Shown here: positions 1 through 7,333 of the stretch, piece by piece
Numbering within the stretch: the stretch's first letter is position 1
Layout: each line of letters begins with the position of its first letter
Source: SZUA-378 sp036652815
GTDB lineage: Bacteria > Bacillota > Clostridia > Lachnospirales > Lachnospiraceae
NCBI GenBank assembly: GCA_036652815.1
Contig: JAVVVE010000040.1
Coordinates: forward strand, 1 to 9,710
Direction of reading: 5' to 3'
DNA length: 9,710 nt
The notes under the pieces: generated by a model
Database searches by the model: none
Told to the model about the DNA's origin: nothing
Seen by the model: the letters and a program-made list of their open reading frames with translations, nothing else
Translations under genes and position numbers: made by a program

Positions 1-1
1 T

Positions 2-1522
2 GATGAGGTTAAGGGGCAGGATCATATTGTTACAACATTACGCAATCAGATAAGAGCAGATCGTATTGGACATGCCTATCTCTTCTGTGGAACCAGAGGA
101 ACCGGCAAGACTTCTGTAGCTAAGATATTTGCCAAAGCAGTGAATTGTGAGAATCCGCAGGATGGTAATCCTTGTGGTATCTGCCCGACGTGTCAAGCGA
201 TTGCGACAGCTTCCAGCATGAATGTCATTGAGATTGATGCCGCTTCCAATAATGGAGTAGACAATATCCGACAGATTGTGGAAGAAGTATCGTACTCACC
301 TGCCTCTGGGAAATATAAGGTGTATATCATCGATGAGGTTCATATGCTGTCGATAGGAGCATTTAATGCACTGCTAAAAACATTAGAAGAACCACCCTCC
401 TATGCTATTTTTATTCTGGCGACGACAGAGGCTCACAAGATACCGATTACGATTCTGTCAAGATGTCAGAGATATGACTTCAAGAGAATCACAATAGAAA
501 TCATCGTAGCCAGATTACAGGAACTGATGAAAACAGAGGGGATGCAGGTAGAGGAAAAAGCCTTACGCTATCTTGCAAAGACTGCAGACGGTTCTATGAG
601 AGATGCCTTAAGCCTGCTGGATCAATGCATGGCGTTTCACTATGGCAAAGCACTTACCTATGATTTGGTACTGGATGTCCTGGGCGCAGTAGATACACAG
701 GTATTTAGTGATTTACTGAGAGCAGTCACGCAAAAGAATATCCTGGCGGCGATTGACTTACTGGAAGAGATAGTGATGCAGGGCAGAGAACTCACGCAAT
801 TTGTCAGTGATTTCACTTGGTATTTACGTAACTTACTGCTGGTTAAGACCTCGGATCATGTAGAAGATGTAATCGACGTTTCTACAGAACATATGCTACG
901 TTTACAGGAAGAGGCTCAATTACTGGAAGCAGATACCATCATGCGCTATATCCGCATCTTTTCAGAATTGTCAGGTCAGATTAAATACGCAACACAGAAG
1001 AGGATCTTGATTGAGATGTCCATCATTAAACTATGTACACCGAGTATGGAAATCAATCCGGATACCTTGCTAGACAGAATCAGAGAACTCGAGAATAAAA
1101 TAGAAGCAGGAGTTACGATGGTACCGGCACAGACACAGGAAAGCAATGTAGCAGCTCAGCCGGCAGTGACAGGTAAAGTACGCCCGATATTACCCAAAGC
1201 GATTCCGGATGATATCAAGACCATAGTGAAGCAATGGACTTCTATTACAAATGGGATGGCACAGCCTGCAAAATCCTATCTCAAGAATGCCAATTTAAGT
1301 TTAGATAAAGAGAATCATTTAATGATTGTTTTGGAAGATGGCCCGCCATCTGATTATTATATTCAGGAGAAAGACCATCGAATTACACTGGAACAATGTT
1401 TGTCAGATATTGTGGGCAAACAGATTGCCGTTACCATACAGACTTTGGCAAGTGGAACGAGATTTGAAGATACCTATGTTGATCTTAGCCCTATCCATAT
1501 GGATATTGAGATAGAAGAATAA
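2..1522 (+). CDS. dnaX: DNA polymerase III subunit gamma/tau (3' part, start outside window)
   Basis: Clamp-loader ATPase of the replisome; it loads the beta sliding clamp and links polymerase cores. The frame is open from base 2, giving 506 visible residues, and begins inside the usual N-terminal sequence (DEVKGQDHIV), so roughly 15 residues are missing. Counting from the first visible codon, the Walker A loop GTRGTGKT is at about 30-37, the DnaX zinc module has Cys at 49, 58, 61 and 64, Walker B with IIDEVHML is near 109-115, and the SRC motif is at about 153-155. The C-terminal third is less conserved, as expected for tau. I see no A-rich slippery heptamer of the E. coli type, so a shorter gamma form is not indicated. 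It leads the ybaB-recR block, with 46 bases to the next gene. Family call is secure; only the 5' end is unknown. Confidence 0.97.
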   Translation, partial: DEVKGQDHIVTTLRNQIRADRIGHAYLFCGTRGTGKTSVAKIFAKAVNCENPQDGNPCGICPTCQAIATASSMNVIEIDAASNNGVDNIRQIVEEVSYSPASGKYKVYIIDEVHMLSIGAFNALLKTLEEPPSYAIFILATTEAHKIPITILSRCQRYDFKRITIEIIVARLQELMKTEGMQVEEKALRYLAKTADGSMRDALSLLDQCMAFHYGKALTYDLVLDVLGAVDTQVFSDLLRAVTQKNILAAIDLLEEIVMQGRELTQFVSDFTWYLRNLLLVKTSDHVEDVIDVSTEHMLRLQEEAQLLEADTIMRYIRIFSELSGQIKYATQKRILIEMSIIKLCTPSMEINPDTLLDRIRELENKIEAGVTMVPAQTQESNVAAQPAVTGKVRPILPKAIPDDIKTIVKQWTSITNGMAQPAKSYLKNANLSLDKENHLMIVLEDGPPSDYYIQEKDHRITLEQCLSDIVGKQIAVTIQTLASGTRFEDTYVDLSPIHMDIEIEE

Positions 1523-1553
1523 AAGACGAATCAAAAACAAATAAAAAATGAAT

Positions 1554-1560
1554 TAGGAGG
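1554..1560 (+). promoter_or_regulatory. Ribosome binding site of the YbaB/EbfC gene
   Basis: The sequence TAGGAGG is a near-perfect Shine-Dalgarno match 8 bases before the ATG at 1569. It fixes that start and suggests efficient translation of this small, abundant protein. Confidence 0.85.
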
Positions 1561-1568
1561 AAAGTAAA

Positions 1569-1928
1569 ATGGCAAAACATGGTGGAGGATTCCCGGGCGG
1601 TGGTATGCCGGGTAATATGGCAAATCTAATGAAGCAGGCACAGAAGATGCAACGTCAGATGGAAGATAGTCAGAAAGAATTAGAAGGGGCAGTATATACA
1701 GCCAAAGCCGGTGGCGGTGCAGTAGAAGTTACAGTAACAGGCAAAAGGGAAGTGACAAAGGTGTCATTATCCAAAGAGGTGGTAGATCCTGAAGATGTTG
1801 AGATGCTGGAAGACTTAGTGATGGCAGCCACGAATGAAGCACTTCGTATGGCAGAAGATGCCAGTACAGAAGCGATGTCTAAGATGACAGGTGGACTGGG
1901 CGGCATGGGCGGAGGTCTTCCGTTCTAA
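1569..1928 (+). CDS. YbaB/EbfC family nucleoid-associated DNA-binding protein
   Basis: A 119-residue protein of the YbaB/EbfC family, small dimeric proteins that bind DNA and are linked to nucleoid organisation and repair. The N-terminus is Gly/Met-rich (GGGFPGGGMPGNM) and leads into the family motif NLMKQAQKMQRQM, then a basic and acidic helix, then the core GAVEVTVTGKREVTKVSLSKEVVDPEDVEMLEDLV. The C-terminus is again Gly/Met-rich and ends in GLPF, as is usual for Firmicute members. It sits between dnaX and recR, the conserved position for this family. Its stop codon overlaps the recR start as TAATG, which implies translational coupling. Length and motifs are typical and nothing is odd. Confidence 0.96.
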   Translation: MAKHGGGFPGGGMPGNMANLMKQAQKMQRQMEDSQKELEGAVYTAKAGGGAVEVTVTGKREVTKVSLSKEVVDPEDVEMLEDLVMAATNEALRMAEDASTEAMSKMTGGLGGMGGGLPF

Positions 1929-2524
1929 TGGACCTATACAGTGGACACATTAATAAACTAATTGAGGAACTGGCATTGCTGCCGGGCATCGGAGCGAAGT
2001 CGGCACAACGTATGGCATTCTACCTTATTAATATGTCGGAAGCACATGTGGAACGCTTTACCAATGCGATTCTGGATGCCAAGAAACATGTCAGATATTG
2101 TGCACAGTGTTATACCTTAACCGATCAGGAACTGTGTCCTATTTGTGCTAATTCAAAAAGGGATCACAAGACCATTATGGTGGTTGAGAATCCAAGAGAT
2201 CTGGCGGCTTATGAGAAGACCGAGAAGTATATGGGAGTATATCACGTACTGCATGGTGCTATCTCACCGATGATTGGGATTGGACCGAATGATATTAAAT
2301 TAAAAGAGTTGATGCAGCGTTTACAAGATGAGGTGGAAGAAGTCATCATCGCAACGAACTCCAGTTTAGAAGGGGAAACGACTGCGATGTATATTAATAA
2401 ATTAATCAAACCGACCGGGATTAAAGTCACTAGAATCGCCAGTGGTGTGCCGGTAGGCGGAGATTTGGAATATATAGATGAAGTGACCTTGTTACGGGCA
2501 TTAGAAGGACGTACAGAAATATAA
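1928..2524 (+). CDS. recR: Recombination mediator protein RecR
   Basis: RecR works with RecO (and RecF) to load RecA on SSB-coated single-stranded DNA during gap repair. The 198-residue length is standard. A helix-hairpin-helix region covers about residues 8-35 (ELALLPGIGAKSAQRMAF). The zinc module has Cys at 58, 61, 70 and 73. A Toprim domain runs from about 81 to 175 with VVENPRDL carrying the conserved acidic residue near 87. The C-terminal segment GVPVGGDLEYIDEVTLLRALEGR is the usual Walker-B-like tail. The ATG overlaps the ybaB stop codon by one base, so it is probably translated by coupling. No separate terminator is visible in the 37 bases before galM. Confidence 0.98.
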   Translation: MDLYSGHINKLIEELALLPGIGAKSAQRMAFYLINMSEAHVERFTNAILDAKKHVRYCAQCYTLTDQELCPICANSKRDHKTIMVVENPRDLAAYEKTEKYMGVYHVLHGAISPMIGIGPNDIKLKELMQRLQDEVEEVIIATNSSLEGETTAMYINKLIKPTGIKVTRIASGVPVGGDLEYIDEVTLLRALEGRTEI

Positions 2525-2561
2525 AAATCCATACATATTACAGAAAGGCATAACGATAACG

Positions 2562-3602
2562 ATGGCAGTGGAAGAAAAACAGGTTGGAAAAACGAACCAA
2601 GGGAGAGACATCTGTCTCTATACGATTACCAATAAAAAAGGAATCCAGGTACAGGTCATGAACTACGGTGCTATTTTGGTGCGCTTGTTGGTTCCTGATC
2701 AAAATGGACACGTAGATGATGTTGTGCTGGGATTTGATGATGCCGAAGACTATTTTATTAATGGCAGCTTCTTTGGTGCTACCATAGGACCTAGTGCGAA
2801 CCGTATTCAGGATGCGAGTTTTCAGATTGATGGAATCCGCTATCAGTTGAATGCAAATGAAGGAAATAATAATCTGCATAGCCATATAGACGAAGGATAT
2901 CATAAACAATTATGGGATACACAGATATTTGAAGACCATATTACGTTTACCTTAGACAGTCCTGATGGAGCCATGGGATTTCCGGGTAATAAACACATCA
3001 GTGTTACTTATACATTAACGGAAGACGGTGCATTGCAGATTCACTATCATGCAACCAGTGATAAAAAGACGATATTTAATATGACCAATCACAGTTATTT
3101 TAATCTGGCGGGTTACCAATCACCGAATATCTGTAAGGATATATTATGGATTAAAGCGAGTCATTATACCCCTGTTTTTTCGGATTCTATTCCCACAGGT
3201 GAGATAGCATCAGTCCTTGACACGCCGATGGACTTTACCACAGCCAAACCAATCGGACGTGATATAGAGGCAGATTTTGAACAACTGCATCTGGCAGGCG
3301 GATATGACCATAACTGGGTTATAGATGACTATAACGGACAGATTCAATTAATAGCAAGACTCGAGAATCCGGCAAGCGGAAGGATTATGGAGACCTATAC
3401 CGATCTTCCGGGGGTACAATTCTATGCAGGCAATATGATCGACACACAAACAGGTAAAGAAGGTGTAATCTATCAGCCAAGACAGGGATTATGCTTAGAG
3501 ACACAATATTATCCCAATGCGGTAAACGAGCCACATTTTCCGCAGCCCATCTTTGGAGTGGATACGGAATATGATACCACTACCATCTATCGATTTGTGT
3601 AA
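2562..3602 (+). CDS. galM: Aldose 1-epimerase (mutarotase)
   Basis: Interconverts the alpha and beta anomers of aldoses such as galactose and glucose, the entry step to the Leloir pathway; cytoplasmic, with no signal peptide seen. The 346 residues match the family. Residues that align by motif with the known active site are Asn80-Arg81 (GPSANR), His106 (NNLH), His177 in NHSYFNL (general acid), Asp249 in GGYDHNWV, and Glu313 in ETQYYPNA (general base). The start is supported by AGAAAGG about 13 bases upstream, a longer spacing than usual. It follows recR by 37 bases with no terminator seen, so it may be read from the same transcript, yet no other sugar gene is near. Function is clear; sugar preference cannot be read from sequence. 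Confidence 0.96.
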   Translation: MAVEEKQVGKTNQGRDICLYTITNKKGIQVQVMNYGAILVRLLVPDQNGHVDDVVLGFDDAEDYFINGSFFGATIGPSANRIQDASFQIDGIRYQLNANEGNNNLHSHIDEGYHKQLWDTQIFEDHITFTLDSPDGAMGFPGNKHISVTYTLTEDGALQIHYHATSDKKTIFNMTNHSYFNLAGYQSPNICKDILWIKASHYTPVFSDSIPTGEIASVLDTPMDFTTAKPIGRDIEADFEQLHLAGGYDHNWVIDDYNGQIQLIARLENPASGRIMETYTDLPGVQFYAGNMIDTQTGKEGVIYQPRQGLCLETQYYPNAVNEPHFPQPIFGVDTEYDTTTIYRFV

Positions 3603-3662
3603 GCTTGTCGAAAGAAAACAAGAGATAAGCGACATAAAAGGATAAAAAATTCATCCATCATA

Positions 3663-3671
3663 TGCTATATT
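3663..3671 (+). promoter_or_regulatory. Possible extended -10 promoter before the LysM protein gene
   Basis: TGC followed by TATATT forms an extended -10 element (five of six matches to TATAAT) in the 131-base gap after galM. No good -35 box lies 16-18 bases upstream. Initiation near 3678 would leave a leader of about 55 bases before the ATG at 3734, which fits that start rather than the upstream in-frame ATG at 3662. Weak evidence. Confidence 0.25.
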
Positions 3672-3733
3672 TTTTCCATAGGGTTATGTGCTACACAATA
3701 AAAACCGCAATATGGAAAGGCATGGTTACTAAA

Positions 3734-4807
3734 ATGGATCATAATATGACATGTGAATTGCCCAAAAGTATACGTCAGATTGGTGACATGGATGAGCATA
3801 TCAAGATATATATAGAAGATTATGTGGTTACCTATCTAAGACAAGTGATGTCACCGGAAGCTATGGGCTCCAGAGCAATTGCTCTTTTTGGCAATAAAAA
3901 GATAGAAGACGAGAATCAATATTATTTTATTTCGGGAGCGGTATGCTCTGAAAAGACGCGTTTAGAAGAAGGACGACCATTATTTGAGGAGGAAGACCGG
4001 ACATATATCATACGCAAACAGCAAGAATTTTTCCCGACAGGGGTACTGCTGGGGTGGGTATTGCTTGAAAATGAATTTAATCGAATCTCGGAAGATGGTA
4101 TTTGGAAGAATGGAACCGGAGCTTTTGCTGAGGAAGGAAAACTTTTTTTGCGAAGAGATATTGCGGCTCAAACAGAAGTATGGCAATTATGTGAAAGTGG
4201 AATGAAACATGTGATTTCCGGTTATGCGATTTATTATCATAGAAATGATGCGATGCAGATGTACCTGCTAGAGTGGCATAAAGCACGTCAGGATACTTCC
4301 ATGGAAGAGGTTGGAGATACGACTGCACAGAGATTCAGATCAGTGATTCTTGAAAAAAGTGAACAGAAGGCACAACATCGGACCATGTCACTCTTCTATA
4401 TGGCGAGCACAGTATTGATGATTGTATTGTGCGTTACAGGCATCACGACGATGAATCATTATGAAAAGATGAAAGACATGGAGACTGCATTAAATCATCT
4501 GGTGCAGACGATGAACACACAAACCGAAGAGGGAAAAATGTTGCCATCTCCAAAGATAGAGCCTTCTGCGGTGCTGAATATTCAAGAACCAGAGTCTGCT
4601 GCGGTAGAAGAGAACACTACATCAATGCCACCTACGCAAACGATATCGCAGGGAAATACCATCTATATTGTACAGGATGGAGATACGCTGGCCGGTATCA
4701 GTAAGAAGTTCTACCATACTTCGCAAGAAGTGGAGGCCATCTGTATACGGAATCATATTGAAGATCCAAACAGTATTATGTGTGGACAAAAGATTGTGCT
4801 GCCATAG
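3734..4807 (+). CDS. Membrane protein with C-terminal LysM domain and a possible degenerate MPN/JAMM-like N-terminal domain
   Basis: Predicted single-pass membrane protein of 357 residues from this start. Residues 1-200 form a cytoplasmic domain beginning LPKSIRQIGDMDEHIKIYIEDY. A membrane helix lies near 218-240 (SLFYMASTVLMIVLCVTGI), followed by a short helical, possibly coiled-coil stretch and a low-complexity linker. A LysM domain occupies about 308-357 (IYIVQDGDTLAGISKKFY), which normally binds peptidoglycan, so the C-terminus should be outside. The frame is open from ATG 3662, but that start has no ribosome binding site; GGAAAGG at 3714-3720 precedes 3734 by 13 bases and the extra residues look untranslated. 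The first domain resembles the MPN/JAMM fold in strand pattern, without the zinc-binding His residues. It likely shares a transcript with the two downstream envelope genes. Exact role unknown. Confidence 0.85.
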   Translation: MDHNMTCELPKSIRQIGDMDEHIKIYIEDYVVTYLRQVMSPEAMGSRAIALFGNKKIEDENQYYFISGAVCSEKTRLEEGRPLFEEEDRTYIIRKQQEFFPTGVLLGWVLLENEFNRISEDGIWKNGTGAFAEEGKLFLRRDIAAQTEVWQLCESGMKHVISGYAIYYHRNDAMQMYLLEWHKARQDTSMEEVGDTTAQRFRSVILEKSEQKAQHRTMSLFYMASTVLMIVLCVTGITTMNHYEKMKDMETALNHLVQTMNTQTEEGKMLPSPKIEPSAVLNIQEPESAAVEENTTSMPPTQTISQGNTIYIVQDGDTLAGISKKFYHTSQEVEAICIRNHIEDPNSIMCGQKIVLP

Positions 4808-4819
4808 GTAAAATGTGAT

Positions 4820-6058
4820 ATGATGGCAGAAGTGGTTTACAGATTTTGGAAAGAGCATGGTTATCAAATGTCTAATATACGTGAATATGAACGAAAAAAA
4901 GAAAATGATAAGAATAATGATTTTCGTAAAAAGATTATACAACATCGATTCAGAGTGCTCTACCGAACCGCATTGGTATTATTATTAATAGCGGGTATTG
5001 CACTTTTACTTTATGTTCAGATGAAGAATCGCATCTATACAGACTACCAGGTGGTTTCCTCGGTGGAGCGTAACCATGCCGAGAATACGACCTGCATGAA
5101 TTACAATGGCAATATTCTGACTTATAGTAAGGATGGTGCCAATTGCTCAGATGTGAAGGGAACTGTATTGTGGAATCAGACTTATGAGATGCAGGCACCT
5201 ATGGTTACCATCAATAAAAATATAGTAGCGATGGCGGATTATAACGGAAGAACCATCTACATAATGAATCAAACAGGTATGCTGGGAGAGATCGAGACCG
5301 GGATGCCTATTAGGAGCATCAGCGTGTCTGAGAGTGGCATTGTGGCAGCAGTCCTGGATGACGCAAGTGTAAATGCCATCTATCTCTACGATACAGCGGG
5401 AGAGACGATCGCTTACTTTAAGACTACCATGCGTAAAAGCGGATATCCGCTTGCGGTTGCAATTTCAGATAATAGTGAAGTTGTTGCAGTGTCTTATCTA
5501 TATGCAGATAGCGGTCTGATCACATCCAATGTGGCTTTTTATAATTTCGGATCGGTAGGACAGAACGAAGGAGACCGCTATGTAAGTGGCTATAGCTATG
5601 AAGATGCTGTGGTTCCGGAACTTGGATTTATGAATAATACCACCTCGTTTGCGGTGGCAGATAATAGATTGGTTCTCTATAAGGGAAAAGAGATACCGAA
5701 GAGTAATGCGGAAGTATTGCTAGAACATGAAGTGCAAAGCGTATACTATAATGAGAATTATATCGGACTGGTTTATATGAATACAGATGGAAAATCAAAA
5801 TATGCGATGGATATCTACGATACGGCAGGTAAATTAATACATACACAATTATTTGATCTGGATTATACCGATATCTATTTTAATGAAGACTGTATTGTTA
5901 TCTATAATGATACGGAATGTGCGATTTATAATCTAAAGGGTATTGAAAAGTACAAAGGTAATTTTAAGAATGCCATTACCTTATTAATGCCAACCAAACA
6001 GAATTATCGTTATACGGCAGTTACATCGGATGCGATTAAAGAGATTGAATTAAAATAG
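4820..6058 (+). CDS. DUF5711-like membrane-anchored protein with beta-propeller-like outer domain
   Basis: A 412-residue protein of unknown function that I place with DUF5711. A basic, cytoplasmic N-terminus (IREYERKKENDKNN) is followed by one membrane helix at about residues 49-67 (TALVLLLIAGIALLLYV). The remaining 340 residues would be outside. That part contains diverged repeats of the type IYLYDTAGETIAYF, IYIMNQTGMLGEI and MDIYDTAGKLIHTQ, a pattern of propeller blades like WD40 or PQQ repeats. It ends at EIELK. The start is uncertain: ATG 4820 is only 12 bases after the LysM gene but has a poor ribosome binding site, and ATG 4868 (MSNIREYERKK) follows GGAAAG at 4846-4851 at a long distance. 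The position between a LysM protein and CvpA points to an envelope role. Confidence 0.85.
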   Translation: MMAEVVYRFWKEHGYQMSNIREYERKKENDKNNDFRKKIIQHRFRVLYRTALVLLLIAGIALLLYVQMKNRIYTDYQVVSSVERNHAENTTCMNYNGNILTYSKDGANCSDVKGTVLWNQTYEMQAPMVTINKNIVAMADYNGRTIYIMNQTGMLGEIETGMPIRSISVSESGIVAAVLDDASVNAIYLYDTAGETIAYFKTTMRKSGYPLAVAISDNSEVVAVSYLYADSGLITSNVAFYNFGSVGQNEGDRYVSGYSYEDAVVPELGFMNNTTSFAVADNRLVLYKGKEIPKSNAEVLLEHEVQSVYYNENYIGLVYMNTDGKSKYAMDIYDTAGKLIHTQLFDLDYTDIYFNEDCIVIYNDTECAIYNLKGIEKYKGNFKNAITLLMPTKQNYRYTAVTSDAIKEIELK

Positions 6059-6074
6059 AACGATAGATAAAGAT

Positions 6075-6091
6075 AGAGGAGGTTAGATGTG
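6075..6091 (+). promoter_or_regulatory. Ribosome binding site and GTG start of cvpA
   Basis: AGAGGAGG at 6075-6082 is a strong Shine-Dalgarno sequence 6 bases before the GTG at 6089. An ATG at 6087 overlaps it but is followed at once by TGA, so GTG 6089 must be the start of the CvpA reading frame. Confidence 0.8.
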
Positions 6092-6559
6092 AATCTTGTT
6101 CTGATACTTGTTATTATAGTACTTGCGTGTTGTGCAGTTCGCGGATGCCGAAAAGGGATGGTGGAGGAGATCGTTTCTATCCTATCGTTGCTTGTGGGTA
6201 TGGTGGCGATCTCCTTGATTGTATCAGCCATTGGTAATTATCTTGATAAACATATCAGTAAGATGCTTATGGCACTTATCTTATTTCTCTTATTATTGAT
6301 CATCACACAGATAGCTCGTGTAGTGATTGCTTCGCTGAAGTTCGTGAGCAAGATACCCATTATCCACGGAGTCAATAAGCTGGCAGGCTTACTCATTGGC
6401 ATTGCAGAAGGTGTTATTTTAGTTTGGGCTGTGTTTTTAATTTTTGAGAAGTTTAACTTAGGTGGTTTAGGAACCACGTTAATGATACAGATTGAAGCCA
6501 ATTCATTTTTGACTTTTTTATATCAACAGAATTATATCAAGATCTTATTCCACTTATAG
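6089..6559 (+). CDS. cvpA: CvpA family membrane protein
   Basis: A 156-residue integral membrane protein of the CvpA family, named after a factor needed for colicin V production and since linked to envelope homeostasis. Four hydrophobic helices are visible at about residues 2-16, 28-48, 58-80 and 97-119, with the family signature GCRKGMVEEIVSILS between helices 1 and 2. The protein ends in NYIKILFHL. The last eight codons and the stop lie inside a 31-base direct repeat whose second copy follows the downstream rsiV-like gene, so the end of this gene is the edge of a duplication. The TAG stop is followed after two bases by an in-frame ATG of the rsiV-like copy, placing that copy in the cvpA transcript. 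Confidence 0.88.
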   Translation: MNLVLILVIIVLACCAVRGCRKGMVEEIVSILSLLVGMVAISLIVSAIGNYLDKHISKMLMALILFLLLLIITQIARVVIASLKFVSKIPIIHGVNKLAGLLIGIAEGVILVWAVFLIFEKFNLGGLGTTLMIQIEANSFLTFLYQQNYIKILFHL

Positions 6560-6564
6560 ATATG
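6534..6564 (+). repeat. Direct repeat, copy 1 (end of cvpA)
   Basis: A 31-base stretch that matches 7334-7364 at 28 positions with a constant 800-base offset; the first 16 bases (ATATCAAGATCTTATT) are identical. It encodes the last residues and the stop of CvpA and marks the left edge of the shortened duplication unit. Confidence 0.9.
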
Positions 6565-6571
6565 AAAGAAG

Positions 6572-6577
6572 AAGGAG
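6572..6577 (+). promoter_or_regulatory. Ribosome binding site of the shortened rsiV-like gene
   Basis: AAGGAG lies 5 bases before ATG 6583 and picks that codon over the in-frame ATG at 6562, which has no Shine-Dalgarno sequence but could be reached by reinitiation after the cvpA stop. The site descends from coding sequence inside full-length rsiV, where the same bases occur at 8090-8095. Confidence 0.75.
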
Positions 6578-6582
6578 AACCT

Positions 6583-7332
6583 ATGAAAAAAATGATCCTA
6601 AAAAGAACGGCCCAAGTTGCGGCGGCCATTATTGTGATTACAGTGATAGTTACAGTGGCGCAGGCAATGAAGAAAATACCGGTAATAGGAGCGATTACCA
6701 AAGTAACTACTTTAAGAACCTATGAGAAAAAAACAGAAAATATGGAAGCAAAGATTGAAGTCCCGCAGATTACCAATAAAGATTTAACCAATGCACCGGC
6801 ACAACTCAATAAAGCGGTAGAAGAATATACAGATGAATTAATCGCCCGGTTTGAAGCAGATATGGCAGCCGACAATGGCGAGAATCCCGAATCTGTAGAT
6901 ACGAGCTCAAAAGTTTTAACAGATAATGACAAGATGTTCTCTTTGCGAATCGATACAACGATTGCACAGGGTAGCTCGAGTAACAGCATCAAAATCTATC
7001 ATATTAATAAACAGACGGATTCTATGATGGTGTTAAAGGATTTATTTCAAGACAATGCAGATTACGTACAGGTTATCTCTGATAATATCAAAGAACAGAT
7101 GCGTGCAGAGATGAAAGCGGATGAGAATATCGTATATTTTATAGATAGTGAAGCACCGGAGTCTGATTTTAAGGCAATCGATCCTAACCAAAACTTCTAT
7201 ATTAATGAACAGGGAAAATTAGTCATGGCGTTTGACAAATATGCTGTAGCACCCGGGTATATGGGAACAATGGATTTTGAGATTCCGACGGAAGTTGTGA
7301 AAGACATTGTAAAAGAAGGTTATTTAAACTAG
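6583..7332 (+). CDS. Shortened RsiV-like protein lacking the anti-sigma domain (DUF3298 sensor domain)
   Basis: A 249-residue paralogue of the RsiV protein encoded at 7984-8892. From this start it begins MKKMILKR, then a hydrophobic stretch (about residues 12-25) and an AQA motif at 26-28, then the whole outer region ending in the DUF3298 signature FYINEQGKLVMAFDKYAVAPGYMG. Basic start, hydrophobic core and AxA site together look like a Sec signal peptide, so the product may be released or membrane-anchored. The 39-residue cytoplasmic sigma-binding segment is absent, and 9 plus 5 further residues around the membrane segment are deleted, all in frame. ATG 6562 is an alternative start adding seven residues. 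Its last 344 bases are identical to the other copy. It lies after cvpA and before a terminator. It may be a decoy ligand binder or a decaying duplicate; the open frame and good ribosome binding site favour expression. Confidence 0.85.
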   Translation: MKKMILKRTAQVAAAIIVITVIVTVAQAMKKIPVIGAITKVTTLRTYEKKTENMEAKIEVPQITNKDLTNAPAQLNKAVEEYTDELIARFEADMAADNGENPESVDTSSKVLTDNDKMFSLRIDTTIAQGSSSNSIKIYHINKQTDSMMVLKDLFQDNADYVQVISDNIKEQMRAEMKADENIVYFIDSEAPESDFKAIDPNQNFYINEQGKLVMAFDKYAVAPGYMGTMDFEIPTEVVKDIVKEGYLN

Positions 7333-7333
7333 C

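Larger units (their letters stand above)
6534..7333 (+). repeat. Shortened first copy (800 bp) of a 1560-bp tandem duplication
   Basis: Left unit of a tandem duplication whose intact unit is 7334-8893. It keeps the end of cvpA and most of rsiV. Relative to the intact unit it lacks the terminator, ECF promoter, sigma gene and start of rsiV (646 bp), plus three in-frame pieces of rsiV (72, 27 and 15 bp). The sum, 760 bp, equals the difference in unit length exactly. Confidence 0.85.

Noticed and set aside
2..1522. Programmed frameshift in dnaX producing a gamma subunit
   Set aside because: No A-rich slippery heptamer of the known type, with a downstream stop and hairpin, is seen in the visible part.
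3604..3634. CTTGT/ACAAG and TGTCG/CGACA pairs after galM as a terminator
   Set aside because: Short, mutually exclusive stems without a T run; no convincing terminator separates galM from the LysM gene.
3662..3733. Upstream in-frame ATG at 3662 as the start of the LysM protein
   Set aside because: No ribosome binding site, and the extra 24 residues look like untranslated leader containing a possible promoter; the domain homology begins after 3734.
4203..4230. TGAAAC inside the LysM gene as an ECF promoter
   Set aside because: No CGTC-type -10 element lies 15-18 bases downstream, and the site is within coding sequence.
6562..7332. Calling the shortened rsiV-like gene a pseudogene
   Set aside because: The frame is intact, all internal deletions are multiples of three, and a good ribosome binding site precedes ATG 6583. 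Loss of the sigma-binding part alone does not prove loss of function.
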